64,000 nucleotides of DNA from Jiangella muralis (GCF_001270745.1 NZ_KQ434753.1:1-64000); one strand, 5' to 3'; shown: positions 15,582 through 24,894, numbered from the stretch's first letter. Notes: generated from the sequence alone by a model not told the origin. Numbers and translations: made by a program.

Positions 15582-16190
15582 TCAGCCGAAGACGGGCTCG
15601 CGGGTGCGCGTCCGCTTGAGCTCGAAGAATCCGTCGTACGAGGCCAGCGCCCGCACGCCGTCCCACAGGCGGCCGGCCTCGTCGCCGCGCGGCGCCGGCG
15701 ACAGGACGGGGCCGAAGAACGCGTAGCCGTCGACCGCGAGGACCGGCGTGCCGACCTCGTCGCCGACCTGGTCCATCCCGGCGTGGTGGGTCTCCTTCAG
15801 CGCGGCGTCGTACTCGTCGGTGCCGGCGTACGCGGCCAGCGACGCCGGCAGGCCGACCTCGGCCAGCGCCTCGGCGATGACGACCGAGCGGTCCTTCTGG
15901 CCGCCCGGGTGGAACCGGGTGCCCATGGCGTCGTAGAGCGGCTTCACCCAGCGCTGGCCGTGCAGTTCCTTCGCCGCCGTGATGACGCGCACCGGGCCCC
16001 AGCTGCCGGCCATCAGCCGGTTGTACGACTCACCCAGGTCGCGCCCGGCGTTGAGGTACGACAGCGACATCACGTGCCACGTCACCTCGACCGGCCGGAC
16101 CCGCTCGACCTCCATCATCCAGCGCGACGTCATCCACGCCCACGGGCAGATCGGGTCGAACCAGAAATCGACGGGGGTGGTCTCACTCAT
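15582..16190 (-). CDS. DsbA-fold mycothiol-dependent nitroreductase (Rv2466c family)
   Basis: 202 residues. The thioredoxin-like active site is FDPICPWAW (about 11-19); Rv2466c as I recall it has CPWC, so the resolving Cys is absent here. Other family features are TSRWMMEVERVRPVEV, SLSYLNAGRDL and GTPVLAVDGYAFFGPVLSP. These proteins use mycothiol to reduce nitro compounds and protect against oxidative stress. Start taken at 16190 (MSETTP); an upstream ATG at 16205 would add five residues. It lies between rpiB and the divergent pepN, as in M. tuberculosis. Confidence 0.88.
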   Translation of the reverse strand: MSETTPVDFWFDPICPWAWMTSRWMMEVERVRPVEVTWHVMSLSYLNAGRDLGESYNRLMAGSWGPVRVITAAKELHGQRWVKPLYDAMGTRFHPGGQKDRSVVIAEALAEVGLPASLAAYAGTDEYDAALKETHHAGMDQVGDEVGTPVLAVDGYAFFGPVLSPAPRGDEAGRLWDGVRALASYDGFFELKRTRTREPVFG

Positions 16191-16358
16191 GGGGGTGCCC
16201 TTCATAACAGGGGTGCTAGCTGACCGCAGGGTCTGACGCAGTCGGCAGCAAATTGACGTGTCAAGGAGGTCTCAAATCTGGCCAACCGCGCGACGGCGCG
16301 GTCGATTCCCGCGCCCCACGGCCAGCGCGACGGCGGATGTTCTGCCAGGATCGAGGCC

Positions 16359-18911
16359 ATGTCTGGCACGAACCTGACCCGCGACGAGGCACGCGAGCGC
16401 GCCTCCGTCGTCGACCCCGCGTCGGTGCGCTACACCGTCGAACTTGATCTCACCCGCGACGACACCACGTTCGGGTCGACGACGACGGCGACCTTCGCCG
16501 CCACCGAGGGCGCCGAGACCTGGCTCGACCTCATCGCGCCCACGGTGCACGAGGTCGTCCTCAACGGCACCGCGCTCGACCCGGCCGAGGCCTACGACGG
16601 CTCCAGGGTCCGGCTCACCGGCCTGGCCAGCGAGAACGAGGTCAAGGTCGTCGCCGACGCCGCCTACATGCACACCGGCGAGGGGCTGCACCGGTTCGTC
16701 GACCCGGTCGACGACGAGGTGTACCTCTACTCGCAGTTCGAGGTGGCCGACGCCCGCCGCGTCTACGCCTGCTTCGAGCAGCCCGACCTCAAGGCCGAGG
16801 TGACGTTCCTGGTCGACGCGCCGTCCGGCTGGCAGGTCGTATCGAACTCGCCGGGCAAGGCCGGGAAGGCCAGCCACGGCAAGAAGCGGTGGACGTTCGA
16901 GCCGACGCCGCGGCTGTCGACGTACGTGACGGCGATCGTCGCAGGTCCGTACCACGTCGAGCGGTCCGAGCACGTCGGCAAGGAGAAGACCTTGCCGCTG
17001 GCGCTGTACTGCCGCAAGTCGCTGGCCGAGCACCTCGACGCCGACGAACTGTTCGACGTCACCAGCCGCGGCTTCACGTTCTTCGAGGACGTATTCGGGC
17101 TGGCCTACCCGTTCGCGAAGTACGACCAGCTGTTCGTCCCGGAGTTCAACGCGGGCGCCATGGAGAACGCCGGCGCCGTCACCCACCACGAGGACTACGT
17201 CTTCCGCAGCCGCGTCACCGACGCCGCCTACGAGCGCCGGGCCGAGACGATCCTGCACGAGATGGCGCACATGTGGTTCGGCGACCTCGTCACCATGCGC
17301 TGGTGGGACGACCTGTGGCTGAACGAGTCGTTCGCCACGTGGGCGTCGGTGCTGTCGCTGTCCGAGGCGACCCGGTGGACCGACGGCTGGACGACGTTCG
17401 CCGTCACCGAGAAGCTGTGGGCGCTGCGCCAGGACCAGCTGCCGTCCACGCACCCGATCTCCGCCGACATCCGCGATCTCGAGGACGTCGAGGTCAACTT
17501 CGACGGCATCACCTATGCCAAGGGCGCCAGCGTGCTGAAGCAGCTGGTCGCCTGGGTCGGCCGCGACGCGTTCCTCGAGGGCGTGCGGGCGTACTTCGCC
17601 GAGCACGCGTGGGGCAACACCTCGCTCGGTGACCTGTTCGCGCACCTCGAGCGGACCAGCGGCCGCGACCTGTCGGCGTGGAACGAGCAGTGGCTGCGCA
17701 CGGCCGGCGTCAACACGCTGCGCCCGGTGGTCACCGTCGACAACGCCGGCACGTACACGTCGGTGGTCGTCGAGCAGACCGCCGCGTCCGAGCACCCGGC
17801 CATCCGGTCGCACCGGGCGGCGATCGGCCTCTACGACTACGACGACGACGGCGCGCTGGTGCGGCGGCGCCGGATCGAGCTGGACGTCGACGGCCCGCGC
17901 ACCGAGGTGGCGGAGCTGCGCGGCGAGACCCAGCCCGACCTGTTGCTGGTCAACGACGACGACCTCACCTTCGCGAAGGTGCGCCTCGACGACCGCTCGC
18001 TGGCGACGGTGGTGCACTCGATCGGCTCGCTGGACCCGCTGCCGCGAGCGCTGTGCTGGACGGCGGCGACGGACATGCTGCGCGACGCCGAGATGTCGGC
18101 CAGCTCGTTCGTCGAGCTGGTGCTCGGCGGCATCGAGCGCGAGACGTCGATGGGCGTGGTGCAGCACGTGCTCGCGTCCGCGCGAGCGGCCATCGAGCTG
18201 TACGCGTGGCCGGCCAACCGGACGGTGCTGTCGTCGCGCTGGGCGGCCGCACTGCGGCAGTCGGCCGGGTCGGCCGAGGCCGGCAGCGACCGTCAGCTCG
18301 CCTTCACCCGGGCCTGGGTGTCGGCCGCGGCCAGCGACGAGCACGTCGCGGAGATCAGGGCGCTGCTCGACGGCGACGACGAGTTGCTGCCGGGCCTGGT
18401 GGTCGACACCGACCTGCGATGGACGCTGCTGCAGCGGCTGGTCGTGCTGGGCGCGGCCGGCGACGACGCCGTCGACGCCGAGCTCGAGCGCGACAACACC
18501 GCCGCTGGGCAGCGGCAGGCCGCGTACGCCCGCGCGGCGGTCCCGTCCTACGCCGCCAAGGCAGCCGCGTGGCAGGCCGTCGTCGAGTCCGACGAGCTGC
18601 CGAACGCGCTGCTGTCGGCGACGGTGCGCGGTTTCGCCCACCCGGAGCAGCGCGAGCTGGTGCGTGCGTACGTCCAGCCGTATCTCGACGCCGTCCCGCG
18701 AGTGTGGGCGGAGCGGACCAACGAGAGCGCGCAGGCCATCGTGGTCGGGCTGTTTCCGCGGCTGCTCGCCGACGCCGCCACGGCGACGACGGTGCGCGGC
18801 TGGCTGGAGACGGCCGAGCTGCCCGACGCCGCCCGCCGGCTGGTCGTCGAGGGCCTGGCCGACCTCGACCGCGCGCTGCGGGCCCAGGACCGCGACAGCC
18901 AGGCAGGTTGA
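16359..18911 (+). CDS. pepN: Aminopeptidase N (M1 family)
   Basis: 850 residues, typical length for actinobacterial PepN, a cytoplasmic zinc aminopeptidase. The exopeptidase motif GAMEN is at 266-270. The zinc site HEMAH is at 300-304 with the third ligand Glu323 in WLNESFA. The C-terminal ERAP1-like helical domain runs from about 530 to the end. It is divergent from the nitroreductase gene. The 168-bp gap before it contains a TTGACGTGTCAA palindrome (16253-16264) but no clear promoter pair. Confidence 0.96.
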   Translation: MSGTNLTRDEARERASVVDPASVRYTVELDLTRDDTTFGSTTTATFAATEGAETWLDLIAPTVHEVVLNGTALDPAEAYDGSRVRLTGLASENEVKVVADAAYMHTGEGLHRFVDPVDDEVYLYSQFEVADARRVYACFEQPDLKAEVTFLVDAPSGWQVVSNSPGKAGKASHGKKRWTFEPTPRLSTYVTAIVAGPYHVERSEHVGKEKTLPLALYCRKSLAEHLDADELFDVTSRGFTFFEDVFGLAYPFAKYDQLFVPEFNAGAMENAGAVTHHEDYVFRSRVTDAAYERRAETILHEMAHMWFGDLVTMRWWDDLWLNESFATWASVLSLSEATRWTDGWTTFAVTEKLWALRQDQLPSTHPISADIRDLEDVEVNFDGITYAKGASVLKQLVAWVGRDAFLEGVRAYFAEHAWGNTSLGDLFAHLERTSGRDLSAWNEQWLRTAGVNTLRPVVTVDNAGTYTSVVVEQTAASEHPAIRSHRAAIGLYDYDDDGALVRRRRIELDVDGPRTEVAELRGETQPDLLLVNDDDLTFAKVRLDDRSLATVVHSIGSLDPLPRALCWTAATDMLRDAEMSASSFVELVLGGIERETSMGVVQHVLASARAAIELYAWPANRTVLSSRWAAALRQSAGSAEAGSDRQLAFTRAWVSAAASDEHVAEIRALLDGDDELLPGLVVDTDLRWTLLQRLVVLGAAGDDAVDAELERDNTAAGQRQAAYARAAVPSYAAKAAAWQAVVESDELPNALLSATVRGFAHPEQRELVRAYVQPYLDAVPRVWAERTNESAQAIVVGLFPRLLADAATATTVRGWLETAELPDAARRLVVEGLADLDRALRAQDRDSQAG

Positions 18912-18930
18912 CGGGTTCTGTGCGGGGTCT

Positions 18931-18947
18931 CATCTACGATGTAGATG
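18931..18947. promoter_or_regulatory. Operator candidate upstream of the first IclR gene
   Basis: CATCTACGATGTAGATG has perfect seven-base arms around a three-base centre. It lies 31 bases before the GTG of the IclR gene and 19 bases after the pepN stop. IclR proteins usually bind such dyads as dimers and autoregulate. Confidence 0.6.
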
Positions 18948-18978
18948 ACGGTTCCGAGCATGGTGGGGGAGCAACGAC

Positions 18979-19782
18979 GTGCCACGAGTACCAGCCCGCG
19001 AGTCCGCCGGCGGCACCCAGAGCGTCGAACGGGCGCTCTCGCTGCTGTCCGCGTTCACCGAGGAGCAACCCGAGCGGCGCATCTCCGAGCTGGTGGCCGC
19101 CACCGGGCTGGGCCAGTCGACGGTGTCGCGGCTGGTCGGCGCGCTGGTCAACCTGGGGTACCTGACGCACCACGGGCGTAGCGGGCTGTACGGCGTCGGC
19201 CCGCGGGTCATCACACTGGCCGGCATCGGGCTGAACCAGTCGCCGGTGCACCAGCAGTCCCGTCAGCTCGCGCAGAACCTCGCCGCCACGCTGGGCCTCG
19301 GCGTCAACGTCGCCGAACGCCACGGCGCCAGCCTGTTCTACCTGTGCCACTTCGAGGGCGCCAACGCGCCGCGGCCGTCCACGCTGATCGGCCGCGGCGG
19401 GCCGCTGCACGCCACCGCCATGGGCAAGGCGCTGACCAGCGAGCTTCCGCCTGACGACCTGCGCGGCCTGATCGGCGCCGAGTACGCCCGCTACACCCCG
19501 CACACCATCACGTCGTACGACGAGCTGGCCGCGGCGCTGCGCGACGTCCGCTCCCGCGGCTTCGCGACCGAGCTGGAGGAGCTGGCGTTCGGCCGGGCCT
19601 GCGTGGCGGCGCCGATCCGCGACCGGTCCGGCCAGGTCGTCGCGGCGCTGTCGGTGTCGGGCCCGCTGTCGGCGATGAACCTGCCGGCCCGGCAGGACGA
19701 GCTGGCGATGATCGCCATCGAGCACGCCGACCAGATCTCGTCCAACCTCGGCTACCACGCCACGGTGACCGCGCTCCCCTGA
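18979..19782 (+). CDS. IclR-family transcriptional regulator
   Basis: 267 residues with a GTG start. The winged HTH is RISELVAATGLGQSTVSRLV (about 34-53); the C-terminal GAF-like effector domain contains HATAMGKAL, YTPHTITSYDEL and LAFGRACVAAPIRDRSGQVV. It is strikingly similar to the second IclR protein at 29129-29920, for instance in LGLGVNVAERHGASLFYLCHF. It ends exactly where the convergent LLM gene ends. Likely targets are itself and perhaps the amidase/oxidoreductase pair; the effector is unknown. Confidence 0.92.
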   Translation: MPRVPARESAGGTQSVERALSLLSAFTEEQPERRISELVAATGLGQSTVSRLVGALVNLGYLTHHGRSGLYGVGPRVITLAGIGLNQSPVHQQSRQLAQNLAATLGLGVNVAERHGASLFYLCHFEGANAPRPSTLIGRGGPLHATAMGKALTSELPPDDLRGLIGAEYARYTPHTITSYDELAAALRDVRSRGFATELEELAFGRACVAAPIRDRSGQVVAALSVSGPLSAMNLPARQDELAMIAIEHADQISSNLGYHATVTALP

Positions 19783-20619
19783 TCACCGGAGGGCGGGCAT
19801 GACCTCCTCGGCAAACGTGCGCAACTGGCCGGGCGGGCCGCCGAACACCAGGACGTCGGCGCGGTGCTCGGTGACGAGCACGCTCAGCTCGTCGATCCAC
19901 TGCGACACCGGACCGGCGAGGTAGCCCTCCGAGACGCCGTCGGTGATGGCGCCGCCGACGTTGAAGACGCGGCGGACGGCGGACGGGTCGCGGCCGGCGG
20001 CGACGGCAGCGCCGTCGACCCGATCGTTGAGCTCGGGCAGCCGGCGCAGCACGTCGGCGTTGATGGACGGCACCCAGCCATCGGCCAGCCGGCCGGTCAG
20101 GGCCAGCGCCCGCGGGCCGTACGCGCCGACCCAGATGCCGATGTCGTGCGCCGGCAACGGCCCGGAGTGCACCCCGCGCAGGTGGTAGTGGTCGCCCTCG
20201 AAGCGGAGCCCGCGCTCGCCGCTCCACAGCAGCCGGATCACCTCGATCGCCTCGCCGAGCGCCGCCAGCGCCTCCCCCGGCGTCCGCCGCACGCCCCCGT
20301 AGCCCTCGATCGCGTCCCAGAACGCGCCCGCGCCCAGCCCCAGCTCGAACCGTCCGCCGGACAGCACGTCCAGCGACGCCGCCGTCTTGGCCAGCACGCC
20401 GGGCGGACGCAGCGGCAGGCAGGCGACGTCGGGGAAGACCCGCAGCGTGGACGTGGCGGTGAGGATGGCGCTCGACAACGCGATGGTGTCGGCGAACCGG
20501 CGCTGGTACGGGTGGTCCTGGATGCCGGCGTACTCGAACCCGAGCGACTCGGCCAGCACAGCGGTCTCCAGCAGCGGCTCGGACGCGTCAGGCACCAGGA
20601 AGTAGCCGAAGCTCACCAT
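19783..20619 (-). CDS. LLM-class flavin-dependent oxidoreductase, probably F420-dependent
   Basis: 278 residues of the bacterial luciferase-like fold. Features include an N-terminal FGYFLVPDASEP strand, GIQDHPYQRRF, SGGRFELGLGAGAFWDAIEG (about 102-121, the cofactor loop of F420-type members), GVHSGPLPAHDIGIWVGAYG and RLADGWVPS. Its ATG overlaps the stop of the upstream amidase by seven bases (ATGGTGA), so the two are translationally coupled. This suggests amide hydrolysis and oxidation of one xenobiotic-like or metabolic substrate. The substrate cannot be inferred. Confidence 0.87.
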   Translation of the reverse strand: MVSFGYFLVPDASEPLLETAVLAESLGFEYAGIQDHPYQRRFADTIALSSAILTATSTLRVFPDVACLPLRPPGVLAKTAASLDVLSGGRFELGLGAGAFWDAIEGYGGVRRTPGEALAALGEAIEVIRLLWSGERGLRFEGDHYHLRGVHSGPLPAHDIGIWVGAYGPRALALTGRLADGWVPSINADVLRRLPELNDRVDGAAVAAGRDPSAVRRVFNVGGAITDGVSEGYLAGPVSQWIDELSVLVTEHRADVLVFGGPPGQLRTFAEEVMPALR

Positions 20620-22046
20620 GTGGCCGGCCTCCGATCGCGCCACGGCCGGGCCGCCTCCAGCTGCGCGGCCAGCGACAACAGCGTCTCCTCCGCGCCGTGG
20701 CGGCCGCCGAGCATGACGCCGACCGGCAGCGTGACGCCGTCGGCCTCGGTCGTCTCGAGCGGGAGGCTGACGGCCGGCCAGCCGGTGAGGTTCCAGATGC
20801 TGGTCCACGGCGTGAACGCCATCTGCGCGGCGAAGTCGGCGGCGGGGTCGGCGTCGTCGCGCTGCGAGCCGACCGGCGCCGGCAGCCGCGCCAGCGTCGG
20901 GCTCAGGATGACGTCGTAGGCCGCCCAGGTGGCCGCCGTCTCGCGCGTCGTCGTCTGGATCAGCCCGAGCGCCGACGCGTACTCGATGCCGCTGACCGAC
21001 CGGCCCTTCTCCCGCAGCCAGCGGGTCAGCGGCAGCAGCAGGTGCTCGTCCTCGGGCGGCACCGGCGCGCTCAGCGCCAGCACCGACCAGACGGCCTCGA
21101 AGGAGTCCCAGCGCTGCGCCGCGAACGGCACCGGCGCCGGCTCGACCTGGTGGCCGAGGTCCTCCAGCAGCCGGGCGGTGCGGACGACCGCGGCCAGGCA
21201 GGCGTCGTCGACGGGTGCGTCGTCGACGATGACCGGAGTGGTCAGCAGGCCGACGCGCAGTCGCCCGGGCTCGCGCTCGCAGGCGTCGAGGAAGGTGGTG
21301 CGCGGCGGCGCGAGCACGTAGAGGTCGCCGGGCCACTGGTGCGACAGCACGTCGAGCAGCGCCGCGGTGTCGCGGACGTCGCGGGTGAGCACGCCGTTGG
21401 ACGCCAGGCCGGCGCCCTCGGGGTGGTACGGGCCGGGGCTGACGCGGCCGCGGGTGGGCTTGAGGCCGACCAGCCCGCAGGCGCTGGCCGGGATGCGGAG
21501 GGAGCCGCCGCCGTCGCTGCCGTGTGCGATGGGCGCGATGCCGGCCGCGACCGCCGCCGCCGACCCGCCGCTGGACCCACCGGCCGACCGCGTGGTGTCC
21601 CAGGGCGTGCGGGCCGGCGGCGCGATGTCGGGCTCGGTGTACGGCGGCAGGCCGAACTCGGGCGTGTTCGTCTTGCCGAGCATCAGCGTGCCGGCCTGGC
21701 GCAGCAGGGTGACGACGCCGTCGTCGGCGGGCGCCACGAAGTCGCCGAGGGCGGCGCTGCCGAACCGGAACGGCACGCCGGCCACCATCGCGAGGTCCTT
21801 GACGGGGCACGGCACGCCCAGGAACGGCGGCAGCTCATCGCCGGAGCGGGTCTCCCGGAGCAGGATCTCGGCCTCGGCGGCCTGCTCGCGGGCGAGGTCG
21901 GGGGTCAGGGTGACGAAGGCGCCGACGGACGGGTCCAGCCGATCGGCCCGTTCGAGCGCGTGGTCGGCCACCTCGGACGGCGACACCTCACGCTTGCGAA
22001 CGGCTGTGGCCAGCTCCAACCCGGTCAGCTCATGGATCTCGCTCAC
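20613..22046 (-). CDS. Amidase (amidase-signature family)
   Basis: 477 residues. The Ser-cisSer-Lys triad elements are present: Lys in CPVKDLAM, the Gly/Ser-rich core AGGSSGGSAAAVAAG and the nucleophile segment HGSDGGGSLRIPASACG. The start is taken as GTG at 22046, where the family N-terminus (EIHELTGLELATAVRKREVS) begins; the frame is open further upstream. Amidase-signature enzymes hydrolyse carboxamides. It is not part of a gatCAB operon, so a catabolic amidase is more likely than a tRNA amidotransferase subunit. Confidence 0.9.
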   Translation of the reverse strand: MSEIHELTGLELATAVRKREVSPSEVADHALERADRLDPSVGAFVTLTPDLAREQAAEAEILLRETRSGDELPPFLGVPCPVKDLAMVAGVPFRFGSAALGDFVAPADDGVVTLLRQAGTLMLGKTNTPEFGLPPYTEPDIAPPARTPWDTTRSAGGSSGGSAAAVAAGIAPIAHGSDGGGSLRIPASACGLVGLKPTRGRVSPGPYHPEGAGLASNGVLTRDVRDTAALLDVLSHQWPGDLYVLAPPRTTFLDACEREPGRLRVGLLTTPVIVDDAPVDDACLAAVVRTARLLEDLGHQVEPAPVPFAAQRWDSFEAVWSVLALSAPVPPEDEHLLLPLTRWLREKGRSVSGIEYASALGLIQTTTRETAATWAAYDVILSPTLARLPAPVGSQRDDADPAADFAAQMAFTPWTSIWNLTGWPAVSLPLETTEADGVTLPVGVMLGGRHGAEETLLSLAAQLEAARPWRDRRPATW

Positions 22047-22164
22047 GTCTTCGACCCTACGGTGCCCAGCCGTCCAGCGCTCACGATCTTGCCTGACGTT
22101 GTCACAGCCAGCGGTTATGGTGACTTTCACAAGCAGTGACACCCCTGGGTCATCGGAGGCGGCG

Positions 22165-23274
22165 ATGAGCGACGACGGCCGGACGTCCGGCGTGCGGCCC
22201 AGCGGGCCCCCGGGCGGCTTCGACGACCCCGATCCACCGGCGGCCACCGGTCTCACCGGGCTGCGGCAACGCCTCGGCACACCGTCCGGCAGCACGGCAC
22301 CGCGACCGCTGCGCACCCGGCGCCGCGCCGACCTCTCCACGCTGGCCTCGCTGGTGCTGGCGCTGCCGTGGTTCGTGTTCAGCCTCACCGTAGTCGGCAT
22401 GGTCGGGCTGGGCATCGGCGCGCTGGTGGGCAACACCACCGTCGTGCCCATCCTGTGCATGGTGCTGTGGCTGGCCAGCGGCGTGCTGATCTTCTACCGG
22501 CCGGTCGAGGTCGCGGTCGCCCGGTTCTTCCTGCGCGCCCGCCGGCCCACGCCCAGCGAGCGCGAGCGGCTGGAGCACGCCTGGATCGAGGTCAGCCAGT
22601 CCGCCGGGCGCGACGGCGGCAAGTACCAGCTGTTCATCGAAGACAGCGACGCGCTCAACGCCTACGCCGCGTCCGGGCACATCGTCACCGTCACCCGCAA
22701 GACGCTCGAGGCCATGCCGCACCACCACCTGGCCGCGGTGCTGGCGCACGAGCTCGGCCACCACCTCGGCGGCCACCCGTGGAGCAACCTGCTGGCCTAC
22801 TGGTACTCGGTGCCGGCGCGGCTGCTCACCCGCATCCTGCGGCTGGTGCTGCGGGTGGTCGTCACGCTGTTCTCCATGCTGTTCGCGGTGGTCGCCCGCA
22901 TGCCGGGGCTGGCGTCGTTCGTCGCGAAGGTCATCACCTGGTCGCTGCTGCTGTTCGTGCTGTTCTTCGTGACGGTGCTCATGTGGGCGGCGGTCCAGTC
23001 CGGCCAGACGTGGGCGCCGCCGACCGTCGCGCTGATCGTGCTGACGCCGCTGATCCTGCCGTGGCTGGCCCGGCGCAGCGAGTACCGCGCCGACCGCATC
23101 GCCGCCAACCTCGGCTACGGGCACGCGCTGATCGAGGTGTTCGAGGACTGGCTGCGCCAGGGCATGGACGACGACCGCCGCACCTTCGTGCTGCGGGCCC
23201 GGCTGTTCAGCACCCACCCGGCGCTGGCCGCGCGCATCAAGCGACTCGACGCCTACCTGCGGAAGAACGCTTAG
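22165..23274 (+). CDS. Integral membrane M48 (HtpX-like) zinc metalloprotease
   Basis: 369 residues. Two N-terminal membrane helices lie at about 61-110 and two more at about 228-275. The zinc site is HELGH at 195-199 with the third ligand Glu306 in SEYRAD, as in M48 peptidases. The ATG at 22165 follows GGAGG; an in-frame ATG at 22117 lacks one. HtpX-type proteases remove damaged membrane proteins. Here it is the first gene of a tight pair with a TraG-like ATPase only eight bases downstream, which is unusual for HtpX. The upstream gap has GTCAC/GTGAC half-sites but no firm promoter. Confidence 0.88.
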   Translation: MSDDGRTSGVRPSGPPGGFDDPDPPAATGLTGLRQRLGTPSGSTAPRPLRTRRRADLSTLASLVLALPWFVFSLTVVGMVGLGIGALVGNTTVVPILCMVLWLASGVLIFYRPVEVAVARFFLRARRPTPSERERLEHAWIEVSQSAGRDGGKYQLFIEDSDALNAYAASGHIVTVTRKTLEAMPHHHLAAVLAHELGHHLGGHPWSNLLAYWYSVPARLLTRILRLVLRVVVTLFSMLFAVVARMPGLASFVAKVITWSLLLFVLFFVTVLMWAAVQSGQTWAPPTVALIVLTPLILPWLARRSEYRADRIAANLGYGHALIEVFEDWLRQGMDDDRRTFVLRARLFSTHPALAARIKRLDAYLRKNA

Positions 23275-23282
23275 GGGCCCCC

Positions 23283-24881
23283 ATGCTCAGTCGACGACGC
23301 CGCGGCAACACCCCCTGGGACGTGCTGCGCGACGACCACCCCGACGCCGCCGTGGCCATGGACCGGCTGGTCCAGGACGGCCGGCTGTCCGACGTCGACA
23401 CCGCCCGCATCGCCGGCGCGCTCGACGCCCGGTCCGGCGACGCCACGGCGCTGGCCCAGCTGGCCGACGAGATCGTCCGGTACGGCCCGGCCGCGCTGGC
23501 GCACCCGTCGGCGCTGCACGACCTCCCGGTGCCGCGGCTGGCCAAGCACAACCTGGCAGCCGGGCAGGTCCGGCTCGGCCGCACCGTCCAGGACCCGCAC
23601 GCCGACACCGTCCTCGCCCAGGACTTCGGCGTCGACCAGGACGTCCTGCGCACGTCGCTGCTGGTCATCGGGCCGCCGGGGTCGGGCAAGACGCGCGGGT
23701 TCGCGCTGCCCATCGTCGAGCACCTGTCGCTGTCGGCGCTGGCCGGGCAGTCCAGCGTGGTCGTCGTCGATCCTAAGGGCGACGACTTCGCGCACCAGGG
23801 CTGGTTCGACGTCACCATCGACCCCCTCAACCCCACCACCGGGTTCGACCTCTACGGCGGCACCCACCACCCCGACACCGCGGCCGACCGGCTGGCCAGC
23901 GCCATGCTGCCGCCGTACGTCACCGACGACATGGCCTACTTCATGGACGGCTCGCGCAACGCGCTGTACGCGTGCCTGGCGCCGTTCCACCTGGCGTTCG
24001 GGCGGTGGCCGAAGATCCGCGAGATGCTGGCGCTGCTGCGCTCCGAGCAGGGCATGACCGACCAGGTGAAGGCGAACCTGCGCGGGTCGGAGGGCAAGGA
24101 GGCCAAGGCGCTGCTCGACAGCCGCCGCGACCAAGCCAACCGCAACGCCGACCCGGCCGCGTCGCTGGTCGAACGGTTCCAGCTGCTGGCCCGGCCGCGG
24201 CTGATGGAGCTGTTCGACCGCGAGAAGACCTTCCGCATGCACGACATCAACAAGCCGACGCGGGTGCGGGTGTCGCTGCCCGAGGCCGAGTTCCCCGACG
24301 CCACCCGCATCCTGGCCCGGCTGGTGGTGTCGCAGTTCGTGCAGGTCACGTCCGCGCCCGACACCAACCGCGGCATCTTCAAGGCGCTCGCCATCGACGA
24401 GGCCGGCCGTTTCGTCGACGACTACGTCGCGCGCGGCGTGCAGAAGCTGCGCTCCAACAACGCCGGGCTCATCCTGCTGGCGCAGACCATCAGCGACTTC
24501 CCGGTGCAGGTCCGGGCCACGGTGTTCGGGTCGGTCGGCTGCAAGGCGGTGTTCGGCGGCATCGACCCGGTCGACGCCAAGGTGTTCTCCGACTGGTTCG
24601 GCGACCACTGGGTGTCCGAGGTCAGCTACAGCCAGGGCGAGGCGACCGGCCTGGCCCACACCAGCGGCAGCTCCCGCGACAGCCGCGGCGGCTGGAACCG
24701 CTCCGACGGCGAGACCCGCAACTGGGGCGTCACCAAGGGCACCAACCTGCGCCGGGTCGAGCGACCGCGCTGGACCGTGTCCGACATCGTCACCCGCATC
24801 CCGGCCGGCCACTGCGTCGTCGCACTGTCCCGCTCCGACGGCACCCGCACCGGCCCGACGCTGATCAACCTGCGCGCCTGA
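23283..24881 (+). CDS. Orphan TraG/VirD4-like ATPase (TraM-recognition type)
   Basis: 532 residues. Walker A is GPPGSGKT (130-137), followed by the TraG-type VVVVDPKGDD (159-168). Walker B is ALAIDEAG (368-375), with the Q-motif LLAQT (398-402). The order and spacing match conjugative coupling proteins, hexameric ATPases that feed DNA or protein to a secretion pore. The N-terminal membrane anchor of VirD4 is missing; instead there is a helical domain of about 100 residues. No relaxase, channel or mating genes are nearby. Partnership with the membrane M48 protease, eight bases upstream, is the main functional hint. Confidence 0.82.
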   Translation: MLSRRRRGNTPWDVLRDDHPDAAVAMDRLVQDGRLSDVDTARIAGALDARSGDATALAQLADEIVRYGPAALAHPSALHDLPVPRLAKHNLAAGQVRLGRTVQDPHADTVLAQDFGVDQDVLRTSLLVIGPPGSGKTRGFALPIVEHLSLSALAGQSSVVVVDPKGDDFAHQGWFDVTIDPLNPTTGFDLYGGTHHPDTAADRLASAMLPPYVTDDMAYFMDGSRNALYACLAPFHLAFGRWPKIREMLALLRSEQGMTDQVKANLRGSEGKEAKALLDSRRDQANRNADPAASLVERFQLLARPRLMELFDREKTFRMHDINKPTRVRVSLPEAEFPDATRILARLVVSQFVQVTSAPDTNRGIFKALAIDEAGRFVDDYVARGVQKLRSNNAGLILLAQTISDFPVQVRATVFGSVGCKAVFGGIDPVDAKVFSDWFGDHWVSEVSYSQGEATGLAHTSGSSRDSRGGWNRSDGETRNWGVTKGTNLRRVERPRWTVSDIVTRIPAGHCVVALSRSDGTRTGPTLINLRA

Positions 24882-24894
24882 GCGCACGGTCGGC

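Noticed and set aside
16253-16264. TTGACGTGTCAA palindrome in the pepN upstream region
   Set aside because: Perfect but short, with no second copy and no linked regulator; may be chance.
16272-18641. 789-residue frame antisense to pepN
   Set aside because: pepN has all catalytic motifs; the antisense frame shows none and is compositionally biased.
23283-24881. Part of an integrative conjugative element
   Set aside because: No integrase, relaxase, channel proteins, tRNA attachment site or composition change nearby.
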